Under the pieces are notes generated by a model. It was not told the origin of the DNA and searched no databases. It was given only the letters and a program-made list of their open reading frames with translations. Positions 26,528-36,688 of a stretch of DNA of 64,000 nucleotides are shown piece by piece. The stretch covers positions 1-64,000 of the forward strand of contig DUBC01000008.1 of NCBI GenBank assembly GCA_012960505.1, in the 5' to 3' direction. Position 1 is the stretch's first letter, and each line of letters begins with the position of its first letter. The DNA is from Verrucomicrobiales bacterium (GTDB taxonomy: Bacteria; Verrucomicrobiota; Verrucomicrobiia; Verrucomicrobiales; DEV007). The translations under genes and the position numbers were made by a program.

Positions 26528-28471
26528 ATGACCAAAAAAATAGAATCTCACCTCACTGAAGATCGGGTTATCAAACCCACAAAAGAATTTTCAAAACGTG
26601 CTCGTATCAGTAGCCTTGCCCAATATAAGAGGATATACAAAGAGTCAATTCAGTCTCCCTCTAAGTTCTGGTCAAAAGAAGCCAAGGAACTGCATTGGCA
26701 AAAAAAATGGTCCAAGGTCCTTCAATGGACTCCACCCTTCGCAAAATGGTTTGTAGGTGGAAAAATAAATGCCTCAGAGAATTGTCTGGACAGACACCTA
26801 ACTGGTCCACGTAAAAACAAAGCAGCCATTATTTGGGAAGGTGAACCTGGGGAAACGCGAACCATTACATACGCGCAACTGCATCGCGAAGTCTGTAAAT
26901 TTGCCAACGTCCTCAAGGACCAAGGAATCAAAAAGCGTGACCGCGTAATTATTTATATGCCAATGGTTCCGGAAGCCGCAGTTGCAATGCTCGCCTGCGC
27001 GAGAATAGGAGCTGTTCATTCTGTCATTTTTGGCGGCTTCTCAGCAACTAGCATTTTAGACCGTGTAGAGGATTCTGGAGCAAGTGCAATTATAACAGCA
27101 GATGGAGGTTGGAGACGAGGCAAGGTGGTTCCTCTTAAAGCAAACGTGGATGAAGCTTTAAAAAAATCAAAACTCGTCAAAAAAGTCATTATTCTAGAAC
27201 GGTGTAAAAATGAAGTGAAAATGAAGCGAGGTCGCGACATTTGGTGGCACAAGGCTATGGAAACTGCATCAACTGATTGCCCTCCAGCTCAGCTAGATAG
27301 CGAGCATCCACTTTATATTCTTTATACCAGCGGATCCACCGGAAAACCTAAGGGTATTCTGCATACTACTGGTGGATACTTAACAGGCACCTACTCAACG
27401 ACCAAATACATTTTTGATATACGCGACGATGATATTTATTGGTGCACTGCAGATGTGGGATGGGTTACTGGACACAGTTATATTGTTTATGGACCATTAC
27501 TGAACGGAGCGACCTGTTTAATGTATGAAGGTGCACCAAACTTTCCTGACTTTGCTAGGTTCTGGGATATTATCGAACGACATGGTGTAACAATCTTTTA
27601 TACGGCTCCTACTGCAATCAGGGCCTTCATTAAAGCGGGTGACCATTTACCTGAAGCTCACGATCTGAGCTCTTTACGTTTACTGGGATCAGTCGGTGAA
27701 CCTATCAACCCAGAAGCATGGATGTGGTACCATGAAAAGATTGGTGGTGGGAAGTGCCCAATAGTAGACACCTGGTGGCAAACTGAAACTGGAGCAATCA
27801 TGATCAGCCCTTTACCTGGAGCAACACCAACCAAACCCGGAACAGCAACCCTGCCTTTCTTCGGCATTGACGCTGCAATATTGGATGAAACAGGAAAGGA
27901 GTGCAAAGCAAACGAAGGCGGGAGATTAGTTATTAGAAAACCCTGGCCATCAATGCTAAGAACCATTTACGGAGACAAACGTAGGTTCAAAAAAACCTAT
28001 TGGGATGACTATGATGGGATATACACTGCTGGTGATGGCGCACGTAGAGACAATGATGGCAATTTCTGGATCGTAGGCAGACTCGATGATGTCCTCAACG
28101 TATCAGGTCACCGACTAGGAACTGCAGAATTAGAAAGCGCACTAGTATCACACCCATCAATAGCTGAAGCTGCCGTCGTAGGAAGGCCAGATGAAATAAA
28201 AGGACAAGGAATTGTTGCGTTCGTTACTGTCAAAGAAGGCATCAAGCATAACGCAAATCTAGTAACAGTGCTCCGCAATCATGTCAGTAAGGAGATAGGC
28301 CCAATTGCAAAACCAGATGACATCAGATTCACTAGCGCCCTACCTAAAACTCGCAGTGGAAAAATAATGCGCAGATTACTCAAAGAAATTTGTGCGGGGG
28401 GCGAAGTGAGTGGAGACATTACAACTCTTGAAGATTTCCAAGTCATTGCCAGCCTCCAGAAAAACAATTAA
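26528..28471 (+). CDS. acs: Acetyl-CoA synthetase (AMP-forming)
   Basis: A 647-residue enzyme that makes acetyl-CoA from acetate, ATP and CoA. The P-loop [11 protein letters not shown] is at about residues 267-277. [12 protein letters not shown] and the C-terminal [15 protein letters not shown] hinge region follow. [11 protein letters not shown] carries the conserved lysine whose acetylation controls the family. No acetyltransferase or deacetylase gene is beside it. It appears to stand alone. Confidence 0.96.
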   Translation: MTKKIESHLTEDRVIKPTKEFSKRARISSLAQYKRIYKESIQSPSKFWSKEAKELHWQKKWSKVLQWTPPFAKWFVGGKINASENCLDRHLTGPRKNKAAIIWEGEPGETRTITYAQLHREVCKFANVLKDQGIKKRDRVIIYMPMVPEAAVAMLACARIGAVHSVIFGGFSATSILDRVEDSGASAIITADGGWRRGKVVPLKANVDEALKKSKLVKKVIILERCKNEVKMKRGRDIWWHKAMETASTDCPPAQLDSEHPLYILYTSGSTGKPKGILHTTGGYLTGTYSTTKYIFDIRDDDIYWCTADVGWVTGHSYIVYGPLLNGATCLMYEGAPNFPDFARFWDIIERHGVTIFYTAPTAIRAFIKAGDHLPEAHDLSSLRLLGSVGEPINPEAWMWYHEKIGGGKCPIVDTWWQTETGAIMISPLPGATPTKPGTATLPFFGIDAAILDETGKECKANEGGRLVIRKPWPSMLRTIYGDKRRFKKTYWDDYDGIYTAGDGARRDNDGNFWIVGRLDDVLNVSGHRLGTAELESALVSHPSIAEAAVVGRPDEIKGQGIVAFVTVKEGIKHNANLVTVLRNHVSKEIGPIAKPDDIRFTSALPKTRSGKIMRRLLKEICAGGEVSGDITTLEDFQVIASLQKNN

Positions 28472-28553
28472 TATCTTTCATGTTACGGGTCTCGTAATCC
28501 AAAATTCCATTTCAGTAAATAATACTTAAAGGGTAATTACAAAAGCGTAAAAA

Positions 28554-29408
28554 ATGACTTCTATCGGATTCATTGTAAGGAAATTACTTAAATCCATTGG
28601 AGTTTGTAATAAACAAAATTATAACATAACTGCTTCTCGATTAATTCATCTACTAAGCGAGAAAGAGGAGACCCTCGGTTGCAATTCATGGGAAGACACT
28701 CGTGAAATATTACAGCTCTCAGAAAACTATTGGGAGTTGAAAGGATTATTCCATGAACAAGAAAATCTTGAAATGGAAGCTAAAAGAATTCGAGACCAAA
28801 ACGATCATTTAACTCATGAAGCCGACGGTCTGACAGCTGAATCAGAGTCCTCTGTGATTTCTGTTAGTACTAAAAAGAATAATCTGATTCAGAAATCTAT
28901 TGAGCTTAATAATGAAATAAGGTCTGAGGAAGAACATTGCGAAACAAGCAAAAATCAATTCATCGCATTGAGTATAAATCTGAAAAAAAACGATGCCACA
29001 GGGGAAGTCTTAGACACTCAAAACAACATTGAGCATCTGAAAGATGAATACACCCAAGGAAGAAAAAAAATAGGAACGCTAAAACTACGAGTCAAAGAAA
29101 ACGATCTAAAGATCGAAAGAACCGAACTGAAACTTAAAAACCTTAAAATCAACACTCGAGATCAAATCTCAGTAGCCATGAATAAAGTTACCAAATCAGC
29201 AAAGTTGGTAGCAACTTATGCTGCAAAAATTGGATCCATAGAAACTGCAAAAAAAGAAATTTATATGGAAATTGGTTCTTTCATATCAGCTAATGAAAAT
29301 AGTAATAACCCTCAAATCATAGGAGTTTTAAATAAAAACAAGCTCATAGTGGGGAAAATTAAGGGGCTGAAAAAAATAATTGTGTTCCATAGGTACCTTG
29401 GAACATGA
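28554..29408 (+). CDS. Hypothetical coiled-coil protein, 284 aa
   Basis: I do not recognise this protein. Residues about 60-240 form a long predicted coiled coil with many Lys, Glu, Ile and Leu. It has no signal peptide or membrane segment that I can identify. It is unusually A+T-rich. It stands between acs and the ThuA gene with its own short spacers. Possible roles include structural or scaffold functions, but nothing in the context decides. Confidence 0.6.
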   Translation: MTSIGFIVRKLLKSIGVCNKQNYNITASRLIHLLSEKEETLGCNSWEDTREILQLSENYWELKGLFHEQENLEMEAKRIRDQNDHLTHEADGLTAESESSVISVSTKKNNLIQKSIELNNEIRSEEEHCETSKNQFIALSINLKKNDATGEVLDTQNNIEHLKDEYTQGRKKIGTLKLRVKENDLKIERTELKLKNLKINTRDQISVAMNKVTKSAKLVATYAAKIGSIETAKKEIYMEIGSFISANENSNNPQIIGVLNKNKLIVGKIKGLKKIIVFHRYLGT

Positions 29409-29517
29409 TTAATTTTATATGTGATTTTTCATATCCTTGTTGAGAAATAATCAGGAACACGTCATTATTTAATGATATCGATAAGAAAAAATTGCTCAAA
29501 TAATCAAATATCTAATT

Positions 29518-30441
29518 ATGAATATACGAACACTTACAGCCTTAATCCCTGTCAGCATACTGACCGCAGCAATGGCGGTATCAAATGCACAGAAAAATAA
29601 AAAGCAATCAAACGCTGAAAAGATTACCGCTAACCTACCAAAATCAGCTCCAGCTAAACCCGCCAAAGCCCGCAAAGTTCTAGTCTTCTCAAAAACTGCC
29701 GGATTTAGACATGGGTCCATCCCGACCGGAATCGAAGCAATGAAACAAATGGGTAAATCAACAGGCGCATTTGAAGTGACTGCAACTGAAGATGATTCCT
29801 TCTTTGAGCCTGAAAAATTAAAAGAATTTGATGCGGTAATCTTCCTTAACACAACTGGGGAGGTATTTAAATCCAAAGAAGAAGGCCGAGAAGATAGACT
29901 TAAAAAAAGCTTAGTCGATTTTGTAAAATCAGGAAAAGGACTAATCGGCACACATTCAGCTACCGACACATATAAGAAGTGGAAAGATTTCAACGACATG
30001 ATGGGCGGAGCATTCGCTGGTCATCCTTGGCACACTAAAATAAGAGTCAAAAATCTTGAGCCAAACCACCCACTTAATGTCGCATTTTCTGGTAAAGATT
30101 TTGAAATCGCTGACGAAATTTATCAATTCCGTAAAGACACTGCTTCCGCAGACGAGCGACGCATGCTACTTAGCCTGTCTGGTGAAATTGTGGATAAGGG
30201 AAGAGGCAACAGCGGTAAGGAAGGATTATATCCAATTGCCTGGCTCGATAAATATGGTGAAGGTAGAATATTCTATTGCTCACTTGGACACAGAGATGAA
30301 ATCTACTGGAATCCTGATGTTCTCAAACACTATCTAGCAGGAATACAATATGCTATAGGAGACCTTGATGCTGATGCCGCACCAAAAAAGGTTACAGCTA
30401 ATGGATTCCTAAAAGGAACACGAAACCTAGTGTCCAAATAA
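29518..30441 (+). CDS. Secreted ThuA-domain protein
   Basis: A 307-residue protein with a signal peptide (to SNAQ), followed by a ThuA-like domain: KVLVFSKTAGFRHGSI, FDAVIFLNTTGEVF, FVKSGKGLIGTHSATD and GRIFYCSLGHRDE. The fold is glutamine-amidotransferase-like and is linked to trehalose or other sugar use. No catalytic Cys-His-Glu triad of amidotransferases is evident. It is followed by a strong terminator. Confidence 0.88.
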   Translation: MNIRTLTALIPVSILTAAMAVSNAQKNKKQSNAEKITANLPKSAPAKPAKARKVLVFSKTAGFRHGSIPTGIEAMKQMGKSTGAFEVTATEDDSFFEPEKLKEFDAVIFLNTTGEVFKSKEEGREDRLKKSLVDFVKSGKGLIGTHSATDTYKKWKDFNDMMGGAFAGHPWHTKIRVKNLEPNHPLNVAFSGKDFEIADEIYQFRKDTASADERRMLLSLSGEIVDKGRGNSGKEGLYPIAWLDKYGEGRIFYCSLGHRDEIYWNPDVLKHYLAGIQYAIGDLDADAAPKKVTANGFLKGTRNLVSK

Positions 30442-30465
30442 TAAAAGTATAATCAGTTACAGTCT

Positions 30466-30508
30466 AAAGGGCCGGTCTCCTTGAAAAAAGGAGCCGGCTC
30501 TTTGCTTT
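30466..30508 (+). terminator. Rho-independent terminator after the ThuA gene
   Basis: GGGCCGG-T-CTCC (30469-30480) pairs with GGAG-CCGGCTC (30490-30500), with a nine-base loop, one bulged T and a G-U pair. It is preceded by AAA and followed by TTT, then GCTTT. It ends the ThuA transcript. Confidence 0.85.
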
Positions 30509-30591
30509 AAAATTATGATGAAATCTTCAATAACGTGCTCGACATTTGATTGAAGAACCTAGTTAACTCTAATAATCAAAAATATAAATCA

Positions 30592-31047
30592 ATGAGTATA
30601 ATAAACACTGTCGCAACTGCTGCCTTTATTCTTATCACCTCCAGCATCATGTATGCCGAGGAATCCAAAAAACCAGCGCCAACAGCTGAGCCTAAAATGG
30701 CTTCGCCTAAAGGTGCAAAAGCCTACATTATTTTCCCTAAAAACGGCAAAACAGTAAAAACAAAATTTTTAGTTAAGTTCGGCCTGAAGAAAATGGGGAT
30801 TGCTCCAGCAGGGATAAAATTCCCCAACACCGGTCATCATCATTTAATTATCGATGGAGCAAAATTTGACATGAACCTCCCACTTTCCATGTCAGAAACA
30901 CTCAAACATTTTGGAGCAGGCCAGACAGAAACATTCCTTGAGCTTAAACCAGGAAAACACACTTTGAAGTTGGTCTTTGCTGACCATCTCCATAGAGTTC
31001 ATCAGCCTCCGGTAATTTCAGAAGAAATAACAATTACAGTTAAATAA
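30592..31047 (+). CDS. DUF4399 secreted protein
   Basis: A 151-residue protein with a signal peptide (to MYAEE), then a DUF4399 domain: YIIFPKNGKTV, FLVKFGLKKMGIAPAG, NTGHHHLIIDG and KPGKHTLKLVFADH. The His-rich HHHLIID is conserved in this family of small periplasmic or envelope proteins, whose function is unknown. The start was moved from 30550 to the ATG at 30592 because this opens the signal peptide. The gene stands alone. Confidence 0.85.
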   Translation: MSIINTVATAAFILITSSIMYAEESKKPAPTAEPKMASPKGAKAYIIFPKNGKTVKTKFLVKFGLKKMGIAPAGIKFPNTGHHHLIIDGAKFDMNLPLSMSETLKHFGAGQTETFLELKPGKHTLKLVFADHLHRVHQPPVISEEITITVK

Positions 31048-31104
31048 GAACTCTTCGGATTTATTGAATACAAGTTCGCTACTGCGATCTTCTTTCTACT
31101 GTTC

Positions 31105-32154
31105 ATGGCTTTAGCGGTAAACCTCAGAGAAGTTGGACTCACTAGTCTTGCCCTAGCAAAAATTGGCAACCCTCTCAAAGGTGAACCACTTCTTACTTCT
31201 AAGGAATTATGCAAATTTGATGAAGAAGAATCTAATCTTCTCACGAGTTGCTTTCTAAATCCGTTCAGATCTCTGGACCCTCATCAATTGCAAGGAATCA
31301 AAACTGAAGAAGGAAACCCTCTTTTTGATTATGCTCATACAGCTTTCAATGACAGTGACGCCCTATTAGATACAGCAAAAGAAATAGCACATCACCTTTA
31401 CGCAAAATCATATCACCCAAACATCAAATCAGGAGATCTCTGCATTTCCCTGTTCGAGGGAATTATCATTAAAGGAAAATCTGTATCGGGAATATGTATT
31501 ATAAAAAGCGAAAACAAGGAGCCTTTCCTGCAAATTTCGGATAAAGATGGGGACCTGACTCTGACAACCCAACATGGGATTTACCCAGACAAAGTCGACA
31601 AGGGGTGCCTCATTCTGAATCATCAAAAAGAAAAAGGTTACATCGTGTATCTCTTTGATAAATCTGGAAATACGCAATTTTGGAATAAGGACTTCGTAGC
31701 AGCCGCTCCCATTAGAGATGAAGATTATATGACCAAGAAATTTGGAGAGCTCTGCATTAACTTCGCAAACAAAGGACTCAACTCGGAAACAGATCAAAAC
31801 AACCGAATAACAGCAGCTAACCGTGCCCTTAATTATCTAAATGAAAGTGAAGATTTTGAAATTGAAAATTTTGAAAAGGCCCTCGGTGAACCTGAGCTGG
31901 TAGACCAATTCACCTCATTCAAAAAACAATACGAAGAAAATGCCGGCAACAGTATAAAGGATCAATTCACAATATCTAAGAAAGAGGCAACCAAAGCACA
32001 GAAACGGCTAAAAAAACGTATGAAGCTTGACACCGGGGCAGACTTAACATTCACATCAAAGTTCTTAGATCAATCCGAAAGCTTATTAGAACAGGGCTGG
32101 GACGAGAGCAAAGGCATGAAATATGTGAAAATATATTTTGGAGAAGAACTTTAA
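31105..32154 (+). CDS. Nucleoid-associated protein NdpA/YejK-like
   Basis: A 349-residue protein that matches the 37-kDa nucleoid-associated protein family: an alpha/beta domain with LFEGIIIKGKSVSGICIIKSENKEPFLQI, then LILNHQKEKGYIVYLFDKSG and the FWNKDFVAAAPIRDEDYMT region conserved in the family. Known members bind the nucleoid; the mechanism is not clear. It lacks a signal peptide. The start ATG is at 31105. Confidence 0.8.
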   Translation: MALAVNLREVGLTSLALAKIGNPLKGEPLLTSKELCKFDEEESNLLTSCFLNPFRSLDPHQLQGIKTEEGNPLFDYAHTAFNDSDALLDTAKEIAHHLYAKSYHPNIKSGDLCISLFEGIIIKGKSVSGICIIKSENKEPFLQISDKDGDLTLTTQHGIYPDKVDKGCLILNHQKEKGYIVYLFDKSGNTQFWNKDFVAAAPIRDEDYMTKKFGELCINFANKGLNSETDQNNRITAANRALNYLNESEDFEIENFEKALGEPELVDQFTSFKKQYEENAGNSIKDQFTISKKEATKAQKRLKKRMKLDTGADLTFTSKFLDQSESLLEQGWDESKGMKYVKIYFGEEL

Positions 32155-32266
32155 ATTATTAAGATTTCCAATAATATTACCCCTTTTATTATTAAATATC
32201 TATACCGATTTGAATAGCATAAAAGTACCTTAATTGGCCACAAAAAAACACCTCAACAACCAGAAC

Positions 32267-33703
32267 ATGAAAAGAAAACTCATCGCTAATCTTATTTCGT
32301 TAACCATTATCCTCGGCCATGTTTTTGCAGAAGATCAAAAACCGAATCCAGAAACCGGCAACAATTCAAAAGAACCGTCAAAACCGACTCCCAGTGAACA
32401 CACCGCCAAGACTGGACCATTCCATATTAAGGTAGAACTTGATGCTTTCTTCAGTGCAGAAAAAGAGCACCAAATAAGTTTAAGCCCTGAAGCTTGGGCT
32501 GACATGACTTTAATCTCAGCTTTATCGCATGGAACTAAAGTACAAAAAGGCCAGAGCATTCTTAGCCTCGAAACAAAAAAGCTTAAAAAAACGATAGAAG
32601 AAATAGAGATTGGAAGTCCTTCTGCAAAGTTAGCCCTAAAGTTACTCGAATCAGAACTAGCGTCTCTCGAAAAAAGCACCCCACTTATCATTGAGAAAAC
32701 TCAAAGAGAAAAAAATATCGCTGATGGAAATCTAAGTTACTATGAAAAAGTCGGGCATCCAGAAGCTATTCGGGCCACAGAGCTTAGTCTGCATTTTGCC
32801 AAGCAAGGCTACGATTACGCCAAAGAAGAATACGAGCAGTTACTGAAAATGTATGAAGCGGACGATCTGACAGAAGAGACAGAAGAGATCATCTTAAAAC
32901 GTGCCAAGAACAGCTTCGAACGCGCTAGCGAAAATCTCCGCTTGTCTAAGATGAGCATTGATCGCCAGTTGAAAATCTCGCTGCCACAACAACTAACTTC
33001 AAAAAAATCCACTGCCGTCATCGGAGAAATAACTTTCCAAGACAGCATGCTTGTTCTCCCCCGAACACTTGAACAAAAACGCCACTCAGTGCAGAAAGTA
33101 AAACGCGACCAAGTTAAAGCAGAGGAGAACCTCAAAAAACTAAAGACTGATCTTGAATCATTTGAGATAGTTTCACCAGCTAACGGAACCCTTTATTATG
33201 GACTAAGCAAAGACGGCAAATGGATCACCGCTCCCGCAATAGCAAAAAAACTTGTTCCAGGAGGTAAGCTTGCACCTCATGAAGTCTTCATGACTATTGT
33301 TGAGCCTGGTTCCCTAGGGCTGAGAGCCATTGTACCTGAAGCAAAACTCACACATTTAAAAAATGACTTAGCTGCAACAATCATCCCCACATCTAACCCT
33401 TCACTAAAAATTAAAGGAAAAGTAATTAATGTGAATTATATTCCAGGTTCTTTCTCCGCGATCTTATCAGCGGAAACTAAAGACCCACTTCTCTTCCCAG
33501 GAATGACAGCAAAAGTAACTATTATCGCTGCAAAATATGATAAAGTTATTACGGTTCCAAATGCTTTATTAAATGATAGCAATGTTTGGATCATGAACGG
33601 AGAAGAAAAAATCCAACGCCCAGTAAAGCTCGGACCAAGCGATGGAAAAGTCACGGTAATCCTCGAAGGATTAAATGAAGGAGAAAAAGTCGTTTCAAAA
33701 TAA
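32267..33703 (+). CDS. HlyD-type membrane-fusion protein (periplasmic adaptor)
   Basis: A protein of about 478 residues with a signal peptide (to VFAED), a biotinyl-lipoyl-like half (VQKGQSILSLETKKLKKTIEE), a long coiled-coil hairpin (about residues 115-300), the second lipoyl half and a beta-barrel with KVITVPNALL near the C-terminus. These adaptors join inner-membrane transporters to outer-membrane channels. No ABC, RND or TolC-like gene is next to it. The start was moved from the TTG at 32234 to the ATG at 32267, which opens the signal peptide. It lies 14 bases before the next gene and is probably co-transcribed. Confidence 0.82.
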   Translation: MKRKLIANLISLTIILGHVFAEDQKPNPETGNNSKEPSKPTPSEHTAKTGPFHIKVELDAFFSAEKEHQISLSPEAWADMTLISALSHGTKVQKGQSILSLETKKLKKTIEEIEIGSPSAKLALKLLESELASLEKSTPLIIEKTQREKNIADGNLSYYEKVGHPEAIRATELSLHFAKQGYDYAKEEYEQLLKMYEADDLTEETEEIILKRAKNSFERASENLRLSKMSIDRQLKISLPQQLTSKKSTAVIGEITFQDSMLVLPRTLEQKRHSVQKVKRDQVKAEENLKKLKTDLESFEIVSPANGTLYYGLSKDGKWITAPAIAKKLVPGGKLAPHEVFMTIVEPGSLGLRAIVPEAKLTHLKNDLAATIIPTSNPSLKIKGKVINVNYIPGSFSAILSAETKDPLLFPGMTAKVTIIAAKYDKVITVPNALLNDSNVWIMNGEEKIQRPVKLGPSDGKVTVILEGLNEGEKVVSK

Positions 33704-33717
33704 TTTAAATTTTATCA

Positions 33718-34914
33718 ATGATTAATTCACGATCAAGAATCGGCTTTCTAACATCTAAGGCAGTTCTATTTTTAACCTTATTTTTGGTAGTTCACCCTCA
33801 GCACATGATGGGTGATACTGGCATCCAAAAAGCTTCTCGACCGCCTCCACCCAAAGGAGAAATAGAGTCTTCTATCCGTAAAGGCATTGACTTTTTAATA
33901 TCAAATCAAAACAAAAATGGGTCCTGGGGATCTGCAAGAAACACAAAGGGCCTAAACATTTATGCTCCGGTACCTGGTGCACACCATGCGTTTCGAGCTG
34001 CCGTTACAGCAATGTGCGTTAATGCTTTAATTGAAACAAATGTCGCTGATCAAGATCCAAAAGCCAAAGCTGCACTTGAACGTGGTGAAAAATGGATCCT
34101 TAAAAATCTTGGATCAGTTCGAAGGGCTAACCATGATGCACTTTATAACGTATGGGGACATTCTTATGGGATCGCTGCATTAGTTGCGATGCACAATAAG
34201 AAAGAAACCTCAGATGACCGCAAAAAACTCATAAAAGATTCAATAAGACATCAAATCAAAATGCTTCAGAAATATGAAAGCGTTGATGGAGGATGGGGAT
34301 ATTATGATTTCCGTTATCATGCCAAGCAACCATCTTCCTCCTCAATTAGCTTTACTAACTCAACAGCATTAGTTGCCTTAAAAAAAGCAGAACAGATAGG
34401 TGTCGATGTTCCAGACCGTCTCGTTAAGCGCGCATTTGACGCCACAAAAAGACAACAAAAACCAGACTTCTCCTATACTTACGGTGAATATTTAAAGCTT
34501 CGACCAATGCGAGGCATCAATCTCCCAGGCGGAAGCCTTGGAAGATCTCAAGCCTGCAATATCGCTCTTAAATTATGGGGAGATGAAAAGGTCACGGAAA
34601 AAGTACTCGATACCTGGCTGGATAAACTATGGGCTCGGAACGGCTGGTTATCGATTGGAAGAAAACGTCCAATCCCTCATGAAAGTTGGTTCCAAGTAGC
34701 AGGATATTTTTATTATTACGGACACTACTATGCATCACTCTGCATTGAGGATTTATCCGATGCAAAAAATGCGAAATACCATAAAGGCCAACTGGCTGCC
34801 ATTATGTTACCACTTCAAGAAAAGGAAGGGAGTTGGTGGGATTATCCTTTCTATTCTTATCACCGACCATACGGAACAGCATTTGCTCTTATGACTCTGG
34901 TTCGTTGCCTTTGA
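33718..34914 (+). CDS. Secreted squalene-cyclase/prenyltransferase-like repeat protein
   Basis: A 398-residue protein with a signal peptide (to HPQHMMG). Repeats of the alpha-toroid type follow: GSWGSARN, GGWGYYDFRYH, NGWLSIGRK and GSWWDYPFYSY. This is the fold of terpene cyclases, alpha-2-macroglobulin TED domains and related proteins, and the QW-like motifs are clear. No DxDD cyclase motif is visible, and the signal peptide argues against squalene cyclisation. Such proteins are common in Planctomycetes and Verrucomicrobia. It is paired with the adaptor gene upstream. Confidence 0.85.
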   Translation: MINSRSRIGFLTSKAVLFLTLFLVVHPQHMMGDTGIQKASRPPPPKGEIESSIRKGIDFLISNQNKNGSWGSARNTKGLNIYAPVPGAHHAFRAAVTAMCVNALIETNVADQDPKAKAALERGEKWILKNLGSVRRANHDALYNVWGHSYGIAALVAMHNKKETSDDRKKLIKDSIRHQIKMLQKYESVDGGWGYYDFRYHAKQPSSSSISFTNSTALVALKKAEQIGVDVPDRLVKRAFDATKRQQKPDFSYTYGEYLKLRPMRGINLPGGSLGRSQACNIALKLWGDEKVTEKVLDTWLDKLWARNGWLSIGRKRPIPHESWFQVAGYFYYYGHYYASLCIEDLSDAKNAKYHKGQLAAIMLPLQEKEGSWWDYPFYSYHRPYGTAFALMTLVRCL

Positions 34915-34926
34915 GAGAGAAGAAAA

Positions 34927-36345
34927 TCATTTCTCAAACTGAGCAACCATACTCCCGACGGTGGCCTTAGCATCACCATAGATCATCCTACAATTTTCCC
35001 GGAAAAAGAGAGTATTAATAATACCAGAATACCCAGCCCCTTGTCCACGCTTAAGAACAAATACTGATCTCGCTTGGTGAACATTTATAATAGGCATCCC
35101 ATAGATTGGGCTCTCCTCGTCTTCGAGCGCAGCTGGATTCACAACATCGTTAGCGCCAATCACAATTGCAACATCAACTGTCGGTATAATTGCATTCACT
35201 TCTTCCATTTCGCATAGCTGCTCATATGGAACATCAGCCTCAGCTAACAAAACATTCATGTGGCCTGGCATGCGACCAGCTACCGGATGAACTGCATGCC
35301 TAACCTCGGCCCCATTCCGCTCAAGAATTTCAGAAAGTTCTTTAACTACATGCTGCGCTTGCGCCACAGCCATTCCATAACCAGGCACAAAAACGACACT
35401 CTGAGCTGCTTCAAGAACATAGTACGCATCTTCCACGCTTAGGGCTTTCATTTCGCCTTCAACTTCCTTGCCTCCGGAACTTGTAAGGACTCCAAAACCT
35501 CCGAATAGAACATTGCCGAGGCTACGATTCATTGCCTTGCACATAATGATACTGAGAATTAATCCACTCGCTCCAACCAAACAACCGGCCACAACAAGTA
35601 CTGTGTTCGTAATCACAAAACCTGCAGCCGCTGCTCCTAGGCCAGAAAATGAATTCAATAACGCAATCACTACGGGCATATCCCCTCCGCCTATAGGGAT
35701 CACACCTAGCACACCAATTAGTAATGATAGAACAATGACCCACCACAGCCAGAACCTAGCCGTTCCACTATCTACTATTGTAATAAAATAGCACCCGACC
35801 ACAACAGTCCCCAGCATCACTAATAAATTAATGAGTTTTTGTAATGGAAAAATTGTAGCAGTACCACCGATCTTTCCTGAAAGCTTAAGATAAGCAACGA
35901 TAGAACCTGTGAACGTTATGCCACCAATAATGACCGCAAGAACAATGACCAAAGCTAAGAACCATTGACCCGGCATCGCATCACCCGCACTTTCCAAATA
36001 ATCAGCCCAGCCTCCGGACCGGACCTTTTCATACTCCGACCAACCAACAAGCAAACTTGCCAAACCTCCAAACCCGTTAAATAACGCAACTAACTCTGGC
36101 ATTCCAGTCATTTGAACTCGTTTAGCTGCAATTAATCCAACAACCCCTCCAAGAGTCAGACCAGTAACTATCCAAGTATAATCAAGATCACTCTTGGAAA
36201 GAGTCACAATAACGGCAATGAGCATTCCCAAAGATGAAATCCTATTTCCTTTAACAGCAGTCGACGCTGAACCCAGCATTTTCATACCAAGAATAAAAAG
36301 GATCGCAGCGACAATATAAGAAACGTTAATTATAGGTTCTGGCAT
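34927..36345 (-). CDS. pntB: NAD(P) transhydrogenase subunit beta
   Basis: The 472-residue beta subunit of the proton-translocating transhydrogenase. About eight to nine membrane helices precede the NADPH-binding domain III, with VFVPGYGMAVAQAQH, DVAIVIGANDVVNPAA and the C-terminal KRGQGAGYSG. The complex couples hydride transfer from NADH to NADP+ with proton import. It is the last gene of a three-gene operon (pntAA, pntAB, pntB), with a 45-base gap to pntAB. Confidence 0.95.
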   Translation of the reverse strand: MPEPIINVSYIVAAILFILGMKMLGSASTAVKGNRISSLGMLIAVIVTLSKSDLDYTWIVTGLTLGGVVGLIAAKRVQMTGMPELVALFNGFGGLASLLVGWSEYEKVRSGGWADYLESAGDAMPGQWFLALVIVLAVIIGGITFTGSIVAYLKLSGKIGGTATIFPLQKLINLLVMLGTVVVGCYFITIVDSGTARFWLWWVIVLSLLIGVLGVIPIGGGDMPVVIALLNSFSGLGAAAAGFVITNTVLVVAGCLVGASGLILSIIMCKAMNRSLGNVLFGGFGVLTSSGGKEVEGEMKALSVEDAYYVLEAAQSVVFVPGYGMAVAQAQHVVKELSEILERNGAEVRHAVHPVAGRMPGHMNVLLAEADVPYEQLCEMEEVNAIIPTVDVAIVIGANDVVNPAALEDEESPIYGMPIINVHQARSVFVLKRGQGAGYSGIINTLFFRENCRMIYGDAKATVGSMVAQFEK

Positions 36346-36390
36346 GCTCGGCAGTGAAAGATTACAAGTTCAAGAAAGCTCCTATGGTGA

Positions 36391-36672
36391 TTAGTCTTTT
36401 TTTGTTTTAAACATAGACAGCATACGATCAGTTACGTAGTAGCCACCCACAACATTTATGGTTGCTAGCACAAGAGCGGCCAGCCCCAGCCACTTCGATA
36501 TAGCGTCATTTTCTTGCCCAGAGGCAATCAATGCACCCACTATTGTAATGCCTGAAATTGCATTAGATCCCGACATTAATGGCGTATGCAATTGCGAAGG
36601 GACTTTTGAAATCAATTCAAAGCCAAGAAAGGCTGCTAAGACAAAAGTAAATAAAAGTAAGATAAGTTCCAT
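36391..36672 (-). CDS. pntAB: NAD(P) transhydrogenase subunit alpha, part 2 (membrane)
   Basis: A 93-residue membrane protein with three hydrophobic segments and the conserved HTPLMSGSNAISGI. It corresponds to the C-terminal membrane part of PntA, separate here as in many alpha-proteobacterial and planctomycete-type operons. The gap to pntAA is 16 bases. It supplies part of the proton channel. Confidence 0.95.
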   Translation of the reverse strand: MELILLLFTFVLAAFLGFELISKVPSQLHTPLMSGSNAISGITIVGALIASGQENDAISKWLGLAALVLATINVVGGYYVTDRMLSMFKTKKD

Positions 36673-36688
36673 TGATCAACTAATTAAT

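Noticed and set aside
34910..34938. TTTGAGA / TCTCAAA inverted repeat between the convergent genes ending at 34914 and 34927
   Set aside because: A seven-pair A+T-rich stem with a long loop and no T-tract, overlapping both stop codons. Too weak to call a terminator.
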